From NCBI GenBank assembly GCA_020055645.1, contig CM034546.1:18786001-18850000 (forward strand): DNA of 64,000 bases. Direction: 5' to 3'. Every line of letters begins with the position of its first letter. The first letter of the stretch is position 1. Position numbers and translations under genes: made by a program. This DNA comes from Tomocerus qinae. Lineage: Eukaryota > Arthropoda > Collembola > Entomobryomorpha > Tomoceridae. Below are positions 25,990-37,319 of the stretch, piece after piece. The notes under the pieces are model-generated. The model was not told the origin of the DNA, ran no database searches, and saw nothing but the letters and a program-made list of their open reading frames with translations.

Positions 25990-26960
25990 CAATTGGAAGT
26001 GATACAAAACTACAGTTTTTATTTAAATTAAGCAATCATTAACTTCAAGTTCGTAATGAATAGATTACAGAATATTTATATTTACTGTCTAAACGATCCA
26101 TTTACACGTAACTTAGAAAAGTTAGCAACTGAAAAACACGAAATACAACATTCGGTCAGGAACCCATGGCCATGGCGAAATTAAGGTAGCAACGAAAATA
26201 TTATAAAATAAGGAAATTCCAATACGTTCATATCAGTGTGCAGCTATAAGCACAAGCAGGATATAAAGCCTTTTTGGAAAGAAGGACGGGAGAAATTTAT
26301 TATTAATTTTTAGAATTTTATAGGGAAAAAAATTATTATGAATTAGAGTTAAGGAGCAGGATATAAGACTTTATATTGAGTTGCCTGAAGTGTATACACT
26401 CCAGCTTCCAGACCAGGAAACACAAGTAAACTTACCAAGCTATAAATAAAAATAACATTCGAGGAAATTGCAGTGCAATGACAAAAGGCATGGAAAATAA
26501 ACAGATCAAAAAAATTTACTAAATATAAAATTTAATTACTAAATATACTTACTTTATTAGAAAATATTATGCTAAATAATTTTTGGAAGCAATTAAACTT
26601 GTTTAGTGTAAAAAAGTGAAGTTCTATTGACAATAATTTTTTTATTTGTGTCTGTATTTTTATTGGCTTTAATTCTTCAAAATATTGAAAGCAAAGGCGG
26701 ATAAAAATGCTATGCAGACGCATAGGTGCTACATAATGTGTTAGATGACACATATTTCTTGCATAGGTAAAGATGACATTGCCGATGGTATAAACGCAAA
26801 CTAGGCAACGGTGACATTCAAAATTTTTAAATATATGTAAAACGGTCAAAAATTATTCACGCTGATGGTCAAATAGAATCTCATATAGATTTGGCAGTGT
26901 AGGATCTTTGAAAAATATTTTAAATCTAATTACTGTCTTGATGTTTTGATTGAGAATGGA
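25990..26960. other. Intergenic; upstream region of the GPCR
   Basis: AT-rich, no exon-like sequence. The GPCR promoter should lie at its left end (minus-strand upstream of 25982), but I see no clear TATA box. Confidence 0.5.
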
Positions 26961-26963
26961 CTT

Positions 26964-27897
26964 TCAGGAAAATATTTTAGCGCAAGAGGTAAAGGCCATC
27001 GGAACCTTGTCTGTGATATCAAATCCTATAGATTGAATGTATTTCATTGTAGTATCCTCTTCTTCCTTTGTCAGATCGTCATGATTTGACCAAAGTATCC
27101 AGCCAACCTCTCCATCTTCAAAACAAAATGTGGTGGTTGTAATTCTTCCTTCGTAGTGTGGATAAATTACTGCTTTGATAGCTGTAAAAAATAACACAAT
27201 GATTTTTTAAGGTACCATAAGCAAAATATCCAGAGTGATAGTAAAAATCCGCAAACTCAACTTTAAAGACTTCCAATGTCCACTTTTAGGAAAAGTCTAC
27301 AATATGCATGTACATAACAAATATTTTTATTGCTTACTGTAGCCCTTTGTATGAATTATTGAGCAGTTTAAAGCTCCTTTGTTTCCTGCAGCTAATACAC
27401 ATAGATAATCAACTTCATTGGTCCCATAGCCGTGCAAATCAATTTCAACTTGCCCTTGTAAATATTTTATGGTTGCATATGGGCACATTTTAGAATAATC
27501 TTCGTTTGCATCATCTACAGCTTCTCCTTTGAGAACACTTGCAATGCGCATTCGGACAATTTTGTTTGCAAAATGAAGATGTCTCCTGTCCGTTTTATCC
27601 TCATTCGTCTAAATCAAATATTACTTATAATAATTATAATAAATGCATGGTAATAATTCTTAGTTGTACAACTTTAATCGCTTAGGAATTTTTCTCCAGT
27701 AATCGTTTAAACTACATTTATCATGATATAAATATTATACTCACCCATTTGCTACCATTGGTAGTTTTAGTTGTCTGAGTGGGAGGATGATCAATGCAAA
27801 TGTTAGAGTAGTCTTGAGATGGAACTGCTGTTACGCACTCAAAAAATATACTAATCAAGACGAAGATGAAAAAATCTAATTTTTGAAGCGTGGCCAT
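26964..27897 (-). CDS. Secreted six-cysteine protein, copy A (family not recognised)
   Basis: Exons: 27897-27745, 27608-27338, 27181-26964; 642 nt, 213 aa. Splice phases are 0 then 1, with a clean GTGAGT donor and TTTTTACAG acceptor. The N-terminus is a signal peptide (hydrophobic run FFIFVLISIFF, cleavage near CVTA|VPS). The mature chain has six cysteines (ICIDHPP, CPYAT, LCVLAAG, NCSI, FCFEDG, SCAK), suggesting three disulfides, and a motif EGRITTTTFCFEDGEVGW near residue 155. I recognise no domain. The ATG at 27897 is preferred over in-frame upstream sequence because it opens the signal peptide. A paralogue with identical exon boundaries lies at 48459-49759, and the two share sequence upstream. 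Its role is unknown beyond likely secretion. Confidence 0.85.
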
Positions 27898-28035
27898 TAT
27901 AGAATTGATTTTGGAATTTGTTAGTAGATTAAGTACCATTTACAACTTAATCTTCATGCAAATATCAACTTGCAAGTATTCTCAAAATAGAGTAAAAATT
28001 CTGTGTATATTGAAGGTTAGTTATTAATAGACACA

Positions 28036-28130
28036 GTAAGCTATTATAAGGTAAGAAACAATAGATTTAGATTTTATCTGGTAACCCATTGTGCGTGTTA
28101 AAAGTATGATCAATGATGGTATTTCAAATA
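28036..28130 (-). promoter_or_regulatory. Upstream block shared with the paralogous gene at 49 kb
   Basis: About 140-235 bp upstream of the copy A start codon. On the plus strand it aligns with 49890-49985 upstream of copy B. Shared words include 'acaatagattt', 'attgtgc' and 'aagtatgat' followed by 'tattt'. Conservation beyond the coding exons suggests retained promoter or enhancer sequence, or simply duplication of the whole locus. Confidence 0.5.
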
Positions 28131-28139
28131 AAAATGATT

Positions 28140-29205
28140 TTCATTAATGAAGTGTTGATGCACAAAGGCATATGTAATAATGTAATGCCTTTGCACCCAC
28201 AATAGTTTATTATGCCAATGAAATGGTCAACACTCATTTAAACAACGGTTAGGGTATTTTTTTAATCATTCGATGTCGCCCGCAGTGAAACATACTAGAA
28301 TTGATAATTGAAAATCATGTTATAAAAAAGACTTTATACACATGAAGTAGCAGTCTGCCTTTAAGTTTCAAGCCATTCTCTTTGTAATCCACTCCATACT
28401 TTACCATACCATTGCATGAGATTAAAAAATGAGTTGCATGCTAAAAAATGATTTATAACAAGATATTGTAAATAAATCCAGATTAGAGGGAGTGGGTACT
28501 TCGTTCTTGCGTGCGTGTTTGTGGGAACTATTTCTAGAACAGAAAATTGTTGGAAATCACGGCAATGATGCATTTCTTGATGGCTTCCTGCGGAAATCAT
28601 TATTTATTCAAAAGTTGTTTAATACATTCAGAATCTTTTTATGTTAATTTTTCATTCACTAGGTCTTTCAATAAGGCTTATCGATACACATAAAATATTC
28701 ACTTATGGGCCCATGAGCTTTTAACTTAAAAGAAGTATCAGTTTTTCAAAAATGAACTTACAATAATGATCAGCATATACCTCATTTAAATTTAACTCTC
28801 ATCTGCTTTAAAAAATGTATGCGTGTGAAGCAACTATAAAAGCCGCTTTCGTGTCAATAAAACTCCGTACAGAAATAATGATTATACGGCTATGTATTAT
28901 GTATACTGTTTTTATTAGAATTAGTAGATGAGTAACTTAATATCGATGCGTCTCAAGCCCATGAAAATGCACACTGTCATTATTTACAGAAAAACATCCA
29001 CTCAGACAAATGTACATTCTTAAAAGTAGTTTATTTAATCAACTCTTTATCAAGAAAGAAATAATACCGTATCAAATAAAACACAATTTTCTGCAAATCT
29101 TGGATTTAGAATAGAATGTTGTTAACGTTGATTATACGGATTTCCAATACATTTCGCAAAATCCTCCTACCTCCATTACCACAAGGCATTACCATTACCT
29201 AATAC
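28140..29205. other. Intergenic with one hairpin
   Basis: 'gcacaaaggcat' and 'atgcctttgc' form an inverted pair at about 28158-28196 with a 13-nt loop. Otherwise no gene or repeat is recognised. Confidence 0.45.
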
Positions 29206-29207
29206 CC

Positions 29208-29285
29208 AGAGGCGGCTTTCCCAATGGGCAGACTGGGCAGTTGTCCAGGGCCTCGCGCTTTGGGGGCCTCGCGCAGAGCTTGGAC
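29208..29285. mobile_element. Transposon-end-like fragment
   Basis: The stretch from 'cagaggcggctttccc' is strikingly GC-rich against its surroundings and has an internal duplication ('gggcctcgcgc' twice). Such CAG(A/G)GGCGGC ends are common for animal DNA transposons. I found no matching inverted end downstream, so this is probably a truncated relic. Confidence 0.35.
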
Positions 29286-29967
29286 AAAGAAAGAATTTCA
29301 ACTTTTCTGTGTTGATTTCACTTAAGAAATACTGGTTTTGCATTTTGGTTTAAGTTATACGTTTTGTTAAAGCTTTATTACAAAACAAATTTTAGAATTC
29401 AAGGAAGAAAAGTATACCGAAAGTAGACATCGCGCAATCTAGTAAAAACATACTGGTGACTCGAAAGCAGCATCTCTCAGAATTATTATAGAAGTACTAT
29501 ATGCATTTCAATCTACAAATTTGTAGCATTTTGCGATACCAAAACTGTAATTACAGTCGATGTAGACAATTATGTTTCCACTAATAGTTTTTTAAATTTT
29601 AAAAGAAATAAAGAAATTTTTAAAACAATGAATAAAATATTCAAATTCTAAAATGCCGCATAGCGCTTACATAGTCTTTACCCAGGACGGTAGAATACTA
29701 TATTATAGAGATGGGTGATCCCAGTCAAAAACTTTATCACTTTTTTTATGCAAGGATATTGTAGCGCGGGACATGACGTCACTATTTCACAAAATCAAAC
29801 GAGTACAATACAACACATGATAACACAACTCAAATGAGTTTTAATCGTTTTAGATGTGCTTTTTTAGCAAAATTTGTGTAATTTTGATTTCAAATATAAC
29901 GTGCTATTTTAGGCAACAGTGAAGTACTAAATACGTTGTAATAGTATTCTAATAATTGCATTTCAAA

Positions 29968-30165
29968 ATGCCTTGTGCTATTTCATTGGGCCACAACACT
30001 CATAGAACCATGAAACTGGATGAAGATATGTGTCTTCACCACTTTCCAAAAGACAAAACGCTGTTAAAATTTTGGGAATCCAAATGTAAAAGGACAGATC
30101 GAATTAATACAAAATACCGTCCGTCTGTCCCCACGATAACTTTCGAAAGCAATTACGGATATTGA
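29968..30165 (+). pseudogene. THAP-domain-like fragment
   Basis: 66 codons from ATG at 29968. MPCAISLG, then HHFPKDKTLLKFWESKCKR, resembles the first half of a THAP zinc finger (initial Cys, FPKD, spaced Trp and Cys). The second zinc ligand is missing where a Cys is expected (GHN), and the reading frame stops before the CsxHF part. It is most likely a fragment of a THAP transposase (P-element-type) or of a THAP gene, with no intact downstream exon visible. Confidence 0.4.
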
Positions 30166-30589
30166 CCAAACTTGGCAAAAGCAATGCCTATGGACAACTG
30201 ACGATCCCTATTGAATTGGGGGTAAATCGGTCCATTGGTAACTGAGATAATGTGCGCTCACTTTGTCTTCATTTTGATAGTCAAAGTGAAAATTTGGCAT
30301 TAAATGGACATTAAAAAGTTCAATGGCATTTCCTATAAATTGTTAGCGGATAGTATAAAATATTTCAATCCGCTTCTACCAAATTTGATATTTTATAATA
30401 AAGCCAATTAAACCGGAAAATAACTATTAGACGATGGAAAAAATCTATTTTGGATTTTTATTCAATTTTATATTAGAATTTCCATTTTTTGTTTTCATTT
30501 AAATTTAAATAATCATTATTAACCGATTTTAATTTTCTGTAGATTTTAATACTCATAATCAATCAAGATTAGACATGTGCATTATGTAT

Positions 30590-30725
30590 GTTGATTTTCA
30601 TGGTCAACATTAATCAATTTTGATTTTCTGTTGATTTTCATAGTCAATAATTATCAATTTGATTTCCGGTTGATTTTCATAGTCAATAATTATCAATTTG
30701 ATTTCCGGTTGATTTTCATAGTCAT
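30590..30725 (+). repeat. Short tandem repeat, 39-bp unit
   Basis: Units beginning 'ttgattttcatagtcaata' start at 30631, 30670 and 30709. A more diverged copy ('ttgattttcatggtcaaca') lies at about 30592. Noncoding. Confidence 0.8.
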
Positions 30726-30997
30726 AGAAATTTATGGTAGTGAAGCCCTGAACCCAAATATTTTTATCTTTAATGTTCAATTTGTTTCAGGCCCGGTAAT
30801 AATTAAGTAGTATATACTTACACAAACTTTTACATACCTGTCATGTCTTTTATGACCATACGTCGGAATTTTTTTTATTTAAAAACGTAAAAAAACTACA
30901 CGAAAATTTACTAAAAAAAGGGCAAAAATTTTACGGAAACATTTTTGTGAGTTGAAAGTTAAAACTGAAACTTAAGATATCATAGAATAATAGACTT

Positions 30998-31800
30998 CTA
31001 GACAATTCTTCTAGACTTATAACAACTAAAGTATATTTTATTATTACATTGGTGTAATTTAATTTTTCTCAGTAACCAAAATACCGAATTCCTCACACTG
31101 CATCTTAACTGTTTTACCACGTTTATTAATAAGTACAAAGAGTCTGGTAAAGACAACAAGAAATTGATTTTTACCCAAAATGCGATACAAGATCCGAGAA
31201 GCAGATACCCACAAAGAATAAAAGTCGCGTGGACTTTCATGTTCAAGTTAATTCCTACGTCTTGGCTGTCCTTACCTTACACTTTTTCTTTGAATACGAT
31301 TTTTTCAACGGCAGAAGTTGTTTCTCCTCAACTTGGGCTTTCAAAACTTCAAGAAATCCTTTCTCGGGCATTCACCATTGGAAGAAGGATGCAAAATTGT
31401 AACGGTAGCAACCGAGGATAGTATAGGCGAATGAGACTGTATATGTGCTGCGTCTGTGGTCGCCATGTACTGCCCTTTAGATGGCATTTTCTGTGGTATC
31501 ATTGGAATCTTCTCATCTCTCTTACTGCAGAGTGTGAATATTTGCATGAAATAATTAGCCAGCAATGTCAAATCATGTCTTTTATTAAATAATTCATTCG
31601 GTTTTTCTTTTTCCCAATCATAAATGAACTTCACTTGAATTTATCTTGTCCTGCATTTTGTGCTTTACAAATATTGAAACTTTATTATAGTCATTCTACG
31701 GTTTCTATGCAGCAACAGTTTGTAATTATTTCCAACGAGCTCTTAACTTATTATCTAAACTGATGAACTGCAGTCTCTTGTCTTTATTACAAACACCAAA
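30998..31800 (-). pseudogene. Ionotropic-receptor pseudogene (3' half)
   Basis: It is homologous to the C-terminal exon of the IR at 18365-19188. Matching pieces are NKDKRL, KHKMQDKINSSE, DWEKEKPNELFNK, MPSKGQYMAT and MKVHATFILCGYLLLGS (the M4 helix). These lie in different frames with stops between them: stops follow LRARWK, a stop and shift follow KINSSE, and another frameshift follows the MAT block. No counterpart of the M1-M2 exon (20855-21968) precedes it, although sequence at 31955-31985 matches DNA upstream of the intact gene. This is therefore a duplicated, internally deleted and now dead copy. Confidence 0.8.
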
Positions 31801-32686
31801 ATCAAAACTTGGAAAAAATTTGAAATCCATTATGCTCGGGTGACCTGTATAGTGTATTTCTGTAATCGTTTCTTTGTGTAAGTGCAGTAGTGCAGAAATA
31901 AAATATATATATCCGGGTTGTAATTTATTTTCAGACATAACAGACGAATCGATATTCTACGTGTCAGGAAGTCCTGTATCTATAATTAGGCAGCCAATTT
32001 GTTCCAGGAGGTTAGTTTGAACTTGAAGTTTATTACCAAGCCGTTGTTTCTTTTCTTCTAGTCATTAGACAGGAGAGAAGAATTCATTCGAGTATAGAGA
32101 CAAACTGTTTGGCAATGATATAATAGCAATATTACACTACATACAATAAAATTAGATACACTACATTTTTACCTATATTAGCAGTACTTAATTTTTGTAT
32201 ACGAAGGGTCCGATAAATTCTAAATAAGTACCACTATGTAAAAATATTAATACTATTGCTATTATTTGTCACCCAAGATCAATAATTTATCATAAACAAT
32301 GTTTTAATGTACACGTTGCATAGAATTTTAAAATCCGACCTCATTACGGAAAAACGACTCTTTAAGTACATTTAAAAACCATAGACTTCAGGCAAAACCG
32401 ATAAAATCCAATTTTGCCAAAGTTTTTAGCCAACAAAAATGATAAAATGCTAATAATAAGTAGGTAATGGACTTTTCAGCCGCCAGACTATATAATTTAT
32501 AAATAAAAAATATTGTATGAAACACTGAAATTGGTGACAATTAAAATGAAAAGCCAGATTTTTAATATTTCATTTTTTAACGTACAACGATCAGGCATCA
32601 TAAAAAAGTAACTTAAAGACTTCTGGTTGACGACTACATTATTTTGCCTTCCTCGAAACAAGAAAAGAAACCGTGACTCTCATTTC

Positions 32687-33872
32687 TCATCTTCCAAGAT
32701 TTTCAAACACATCGCCAAAATCCAAAGTCTTTTCTTTCAAAATAACATTTATTTCTGCACAGTATACAGGTTTATCGTTTTCGTCGTTGAATATAAATCT
32801 GAGTCCTCCTCGGTACTAAAAAATCAATCGTCAGAAAGTTTTAATATGTATGAATTTTATAAATAAATTTTGGTTTTTTATAAATGCCGCTTATAAAAAA
32901 TGAATGAATGAAATACTAATACTAGCAAATATTTACTTACAGGAGGAATCCATTCGTCAATCCGTTTTTTAAGTTTTAGAGTCATTTCAGATCCACGGTT
33001 TAAATTTTCACAACCACTGGTTACATATTCACAGATGCTTCCTTTGTATACGTCTAAGGGTCCTAATGGTGTCAGCGCTGATACCGAGGTGGTAATTGAT
33101 TTGGCAGTAAAATCTAATGAAATCGGCTATTTAAGGCAAAATTATACAATGTCCAAATAAACTACCTTTTAAAATCTAGTTCGGCAAAAATGCAATATCA
33201 TTCAACAAGACCGCACAGCAAGGGGGCACTGTTCCCCTCTCCCCGAAATCGAGAAAAATATAAAAAAATTGTCTAACTATACAAAATAACCCGAACATTG
33301 TTATTTTTTGTCCCCCCTCCCGAATTTCATTTTGGACGCGGCCCTGTCATTCAATCATGAAAGGTTTAAACTATATTTACAAACATTTTAGAAGATAATT
33401 ACTTATGATTCCAACCCCGTAGCATTCGTAGTAGTCAGTCTTGTACATGACGCATGGTTGATGATTGCAGCCTTTAATAGTTAATTCCTTTACGGTAAGA
33501 AGATTTTTGTCCGGTGCCCCTTTTGTGCCTGGGGACAAATAAACATTGAATTAAAAATTATCAAATTTTACTAAGAAATGTACATTTCTGTGTCGGTCAT
33601 GTTATACTGTAAAATTTTGTGAAGAGCATTATTTATCAAACGCTGTTAGTATTTTTCTTTTGAAAATAAAAAACCTATATTTCTTTCCAAAGATTTGCAT
33701 CTTTAGTCGGAATTACTTCGATTAATAGAATATACAACTACAAATGATATGGAAATACTTTACCTGGAGGACAGTCATTTAATATTTTTGGTGATTGTGA
33801 AGCTGAAATTTCAGGAAAAGAGATAACGCAAAAATATGATGCCACAAAAATTAAAGTATTATGAAAATTCAT
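32687..33872 (-). CDS. ML-domain (NPC2/MD-2-like) secreted lipid-binding protein, copy 1
   Basis: Exons: 33872-33764, 33528-33403, 33113-32941, 32815-32687; 537 nt, 178 aa; phases 1,1,0. A signal peptide (NTLIFVASYFCVISF) precedes the mature chain. ML hallmarks are LTIKGCNHQPCVMYKTD, INFTAKS, CEYVTSGCENLNRGSEM and a closing strand RFIFNDENDKPVYCAEINVIL. The cysteine spacing fits the disulfide-bonded beta-sandwich of NPC2-type proteins. By family knowledge these bind sterols or other lipids; arthropods use expanded sets in gut, haemolymph and chemosensory tissue. All four exons have a one-to-one counterpart in the neighbour at 35415-37310. The intron at 33114-33402 contains a GC-rich transposon-like fragment. 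Confidence 0.9.
33213..33347. mobile_element. Transposon-like fragment inside an ML gene intron
   Basis: C-rich blocks 'ttcccctctccccgaaat' and 'gtcccccctcccgaattt' enclose AT-rich DNA. The right end reads 'ggacgcggccctg', whose complement CAGGGCCGCGTCC looks like a hAT-type terminus. I found no paired terminus or target duplication. Confidence 0.3.
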
Positions 33873-34296
33873 TTTCAAATCTCTGAGTACAATGGACAAC
33901 ATCGCAGTAATTAACATTGAAAATAATTATCCAATAAATGTCTATATGTCACGCCACTTATTTATGTTTCCATTAAGTAACAAATATCCATGCAGTAGTT
34001 TTTATTATGCTTTCGGTTATTGCAATGGTCTTATGCCAATATGCAGCATTTCATAAAACAATAGCGTCATTAATAACATATAAAATGAAAATCAACACTG
34101 AACAAAATTTAGCCAATAATCACACTGTACTATATGCAATAATCCTAAGACATATCAAAATGTAATGAAAATTCAGCCTCCCCCCGATATTCGCTTTTCC
34201 GTTTACTTTGGGGACCCTTTCACTAGGGCCTAATATGCATTTATATTACAATTACTATATTCCTACCCCTAAACTCAGCCCTGCAAAGTCTAAGAC

Positions 34297-34461
34297 CCTA
34301 TTTAAAGTGTCACTTCCTTTTCACTTCCTTGTAAAAAGAGGACTATTCAGTTACTAATTTTGCATAAAATTCAAACTCTCCTCACCTGGGGCAACGCATT
34401 TGTTTTATTTATGCATGATCCTTTGCGGAGGAAGTGAAAAGGAAGTGACACTTTAAATAGG
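34297..34461. mobile_element. 165-bp MITE with 33-bp perfect terminal inverted repeats
   Basis: 34297-34329 (starting 'cctatttaaagtgtcacttc') is the exact reverse complement of 34429-34461. The flanking 5-6 bases are also partly complementary, so the true ends may lie slightly outside. The centre is 99 bp without coding potential. It lies between the two ML genes. Confidence 0.85.
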
Positions 34462-34729
34462 ATTTAAGGCAACTTACTGAATGAAAATCTACACAACTAG
34501 TGTTTTTATTACTTGTAGATATTTATCTTCTTTTTTATCTTGTAAAATCGCATGGAGCTTTTTTTGAACATAATCATTTCATTGATGTTTTTCCGACCAC
34601 AGTTTCCTTCCTTAAAAATGGTAAAAGTAGATATATAATAAATTAGACTTTCAGTATGATTCAATATTGAAAACAAAGATAAAACAATAGTTTTATAAAA
34701 TTTTGAGCCATAATATTTTAGTAAGTCAT

Positions 34730-34991
34730 TTTGCTCCAATTCAGTCCAATTCAATCAAATTTGGTCCAATTCAATCCAATGCAGTCCAATTCGGTCCAAT
34801 TCAGTCCAATTCGGTCCAATTCAGTCCAATTTGGTCCAATGCAGTCCAATTCGGTCCAATTCAGTCCAATTCGGTCCAATTCAGTCCAATTCGGTCAAAT
34901 AAAGGTTAATTTGGTCCAAAAAAGTCCAATTCAGTTCAATTCGGTCCAATTTGGTCCAATAAAGTCCAAAAAAGTCCAATTCGGTCCAATC
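34730..34991 (+). repeat. Decamer minisatellite (gtccaattcr)n
   Basis: About 26 consecutive ten-base units of the form 'gtccaattcg' / 'gtccaattca', with variants such as 'gtccaatttg', 'gtccaatgca' and 'gtccaaaaaa'. Many alternate as a 20-bp unit (…cg / …ca). Reading frames across it on both strands give repetitive peptide and are artefacts. It ends at about 34991. Confidence 0.95.
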
Positions 34992-35414
34992 TTCTGCAAA
35001 CGTTTTTGCAGACGCAAGTCGCAGTTCTTTCGGGTAAATATTATAAATTTACCATATACTATTAAAGGATCCTTTCTCCCAAATGTTTTCACTTGACAAG
35101 GCAAGAAGACATGCAGTAGACATGACATAAAATTTTACTGCATTGGGCTATGCATAACGAGATTTCATGAAATAAATAATTCAATAAACATTTTTGCATA
35201 CTGACAAAATATTTATTTTAAAACCAAATAGTTCCATTTGAATGACAGAGTAGTAAAAAATACTTTTATATTTTACAGATAGCTTTATTTTATATTGGCC
35301 ATTGGCCAATGTTTTAATACTTCATTATGAAAAATATTTGCCACCATAATCAATTAAGAAATTGGAAGATTCTGAGTTAATGAATATTTTGATGTCCACA
35401 TCGAGAAGAAGTTG

Positions 35415-37310
35415 TCATTTTCCAAGACTGTCAATCACATCGCCCAAATCCAAATTCTTTTCTTTCAAAATGACATTTATTTCGGTGCAAAATAGAGGTT
35501 TATCATTTTCGTCTTTGAAGATAAATCGCACGTTTCCTCGGTACTACATTGAAAATGTATCCAATCATAAATATAGTATTAGATATTTCCTAATCATTAT
35601 CAATAATATAAAATAGGACTATGACTGTGACATACAACCATTATTCCAATTTATTAGGCAAACAATACTTGGAGCTAAAACTAAATGTAACGAAATTATT
35701 ATATATCGAATATCGGATGTAGTATTTATTTAAACTTAAAACTTTCCTACTAATACCTATATTAAGAATAGCAAGCAATCGACTTACAATATTTGGAAAT
35801 GTAACTAACTTAGCATATATTTAATTTTTAATTTATTAAAACAAGCTTTTGATATTATTCTGAGTTTTGCACTTTGATTGCCCTCCACATTGTTAATGTA
35901 ACGAATTTTTACTTGTCCCGTTATATCAAAGGCATAAACACTTTTAAAATTTTGAGATAGTTTATATTATTGTAATAATACAACAAAAGAAATAAATGTA
36001 TATACTTACGGGAGGGATAAATTCATTGATCCTTCGTTTAACATGTACTGTCATATCCGATCCAGCCTTCAAATTGTCACACCCACTAGTTATTACTGAA
36101 CACATCTCTCCTTTGTTTACTTGAATAGGTCCAATTGGTGTTAATGCTATCACCGTATTAGTCATTGATTTCGCGGTAAAATCTAATGAAAACAATTAAT
36201 TCAATAAAACTAGAGTCAAAAAGTTTTTTATTACATATTTTATTTCTAATAGAAAACTTTGCAAACAAGAGTTGCGAATTCTTTCAATTTTTTGCATATT
36301 CGCTATTGGGGAAACTGGGTAACTAGTGGATAGAAAAATGTTGTTTCCATGGTTGCCTCTGTTCAGAAACTATCCAAAAATATACTATACTGTCCAAAAT
36401 TAGTTTTGTCCTCTTTTTATCCAGGACAAAAGTGAACAAAACTAATTTCTTCCAGGACAAATCTAGTTTTACCCTGGATAAAACCACTTTTATCCAGATT
36501 TGTCCACACTTTTCTATTCGGACACCGCAACCCTGCATAATATGATTTATATTTTAATTGCTGATGTGTTAATTTAAGTCGATAGAAATCATATTAGATA
36601 ATGTATGACAAGTTATTACTCCATTCAGCGATCTTCTCCAGTTTGTTTTAATCATGTGGTCTTTTGTTTGTGGCCAGCTGTGAAGGATACGTGACTAGAA
36701 AATAATATAGGACACCCATTTAGCTTGGTGGGTGGTCTATCGATTTTCAAACACGATTTTTTCACACTTCATAGCTTCACCAGACATAAACAAAAGGTCA
36801 ATTATTATTGACCAAATTCCCCCTTGATCAAATTTCTGGATACGTGCCTGATACACGTCTACTCTAAAGTTTTAAAACTGGACAAACTTACTTATAGTTG
36901 CAACTGCATTGCATTCGTAGGTGTCCGTCTTGTACATGACACATGGCTGTTTATCACATCCTTTAATAGTTATGTTCTTTACGGTAAGAAGGTTTACTGG
37001 GGGTGCGTCCGGTGTGCCTGTAATATAGCAAGTGATAAATGAATTCAATTAATATCTAGGTATATCCATATCAGGCTTTGAGCGTTTTTCTTATAGTAAT
37101 CCTAATTCAACTGAATTTCACAAATTACTTGTAATTGTTGTAACTCCAATATTATTTTGTAAAAACTAGATGTAAATTAGATACTTATTAAAACTTAGAT
37201 GTAAATTAGATACTTTTACCTGGAGCACAGTCGTGTAATATGTTCGGTGATTGTGTAGCCCCAGAAAAAGCGACAGTTATTGTCACCAAAAATAAAATGT
37301 TTAAGGCCAT
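35415..37310 (-). CDS. ML-domain (NPC2/MD-2-like) secreted lipid-binding protein, copy 2
   Basis: Exons: 37310-37220, 37017-36892, 36182-36010, 35543-35415; 519 nt, 172 aa. Phases are identical to copy 1 and exons 2-4 are the same length (126, 173, 129 nt). The signal peptide is MALNILFLVTITVAFSGA. ML motifs are ITIKGCDKQPCVMYKTD, INFTAKS, CSVITSGCDNLKAGSDM and RFIFKDENDKPLFCTEINVIL. The ATG at 37310 is chosen because it begins the signal peptide; the frame is open upstream but not signal-like. The long second intron holds another transposon-like piece. 'acttagatgtaaattagata' is duplicated beside the first donor site. It probably functions as a soluble lipid carrier like copy 1. Confidence 0.9.
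36330..36535 (-). mobile_element. Transposon-like fragment in the ML copy 2 intron
   Basis: Read on the minus strand it begins CAGGGTTGCGGTGTCCG, a typical hAT-like terminus. It is followed by several 'ggacaaa' and 'ctggata' words that partly pair with each other. The other end and the target duplication could not be located. Confidence 0.35.
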
Positions 37311-37319
37311 TTTGACATC

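Noticed and set aside
34703-35096. Asn/Gln/Phe-rich repeat protein
   Set aside because: It is the translation of the decamer minisatellite. Similar frames open on both strands and have no codon or splice support.
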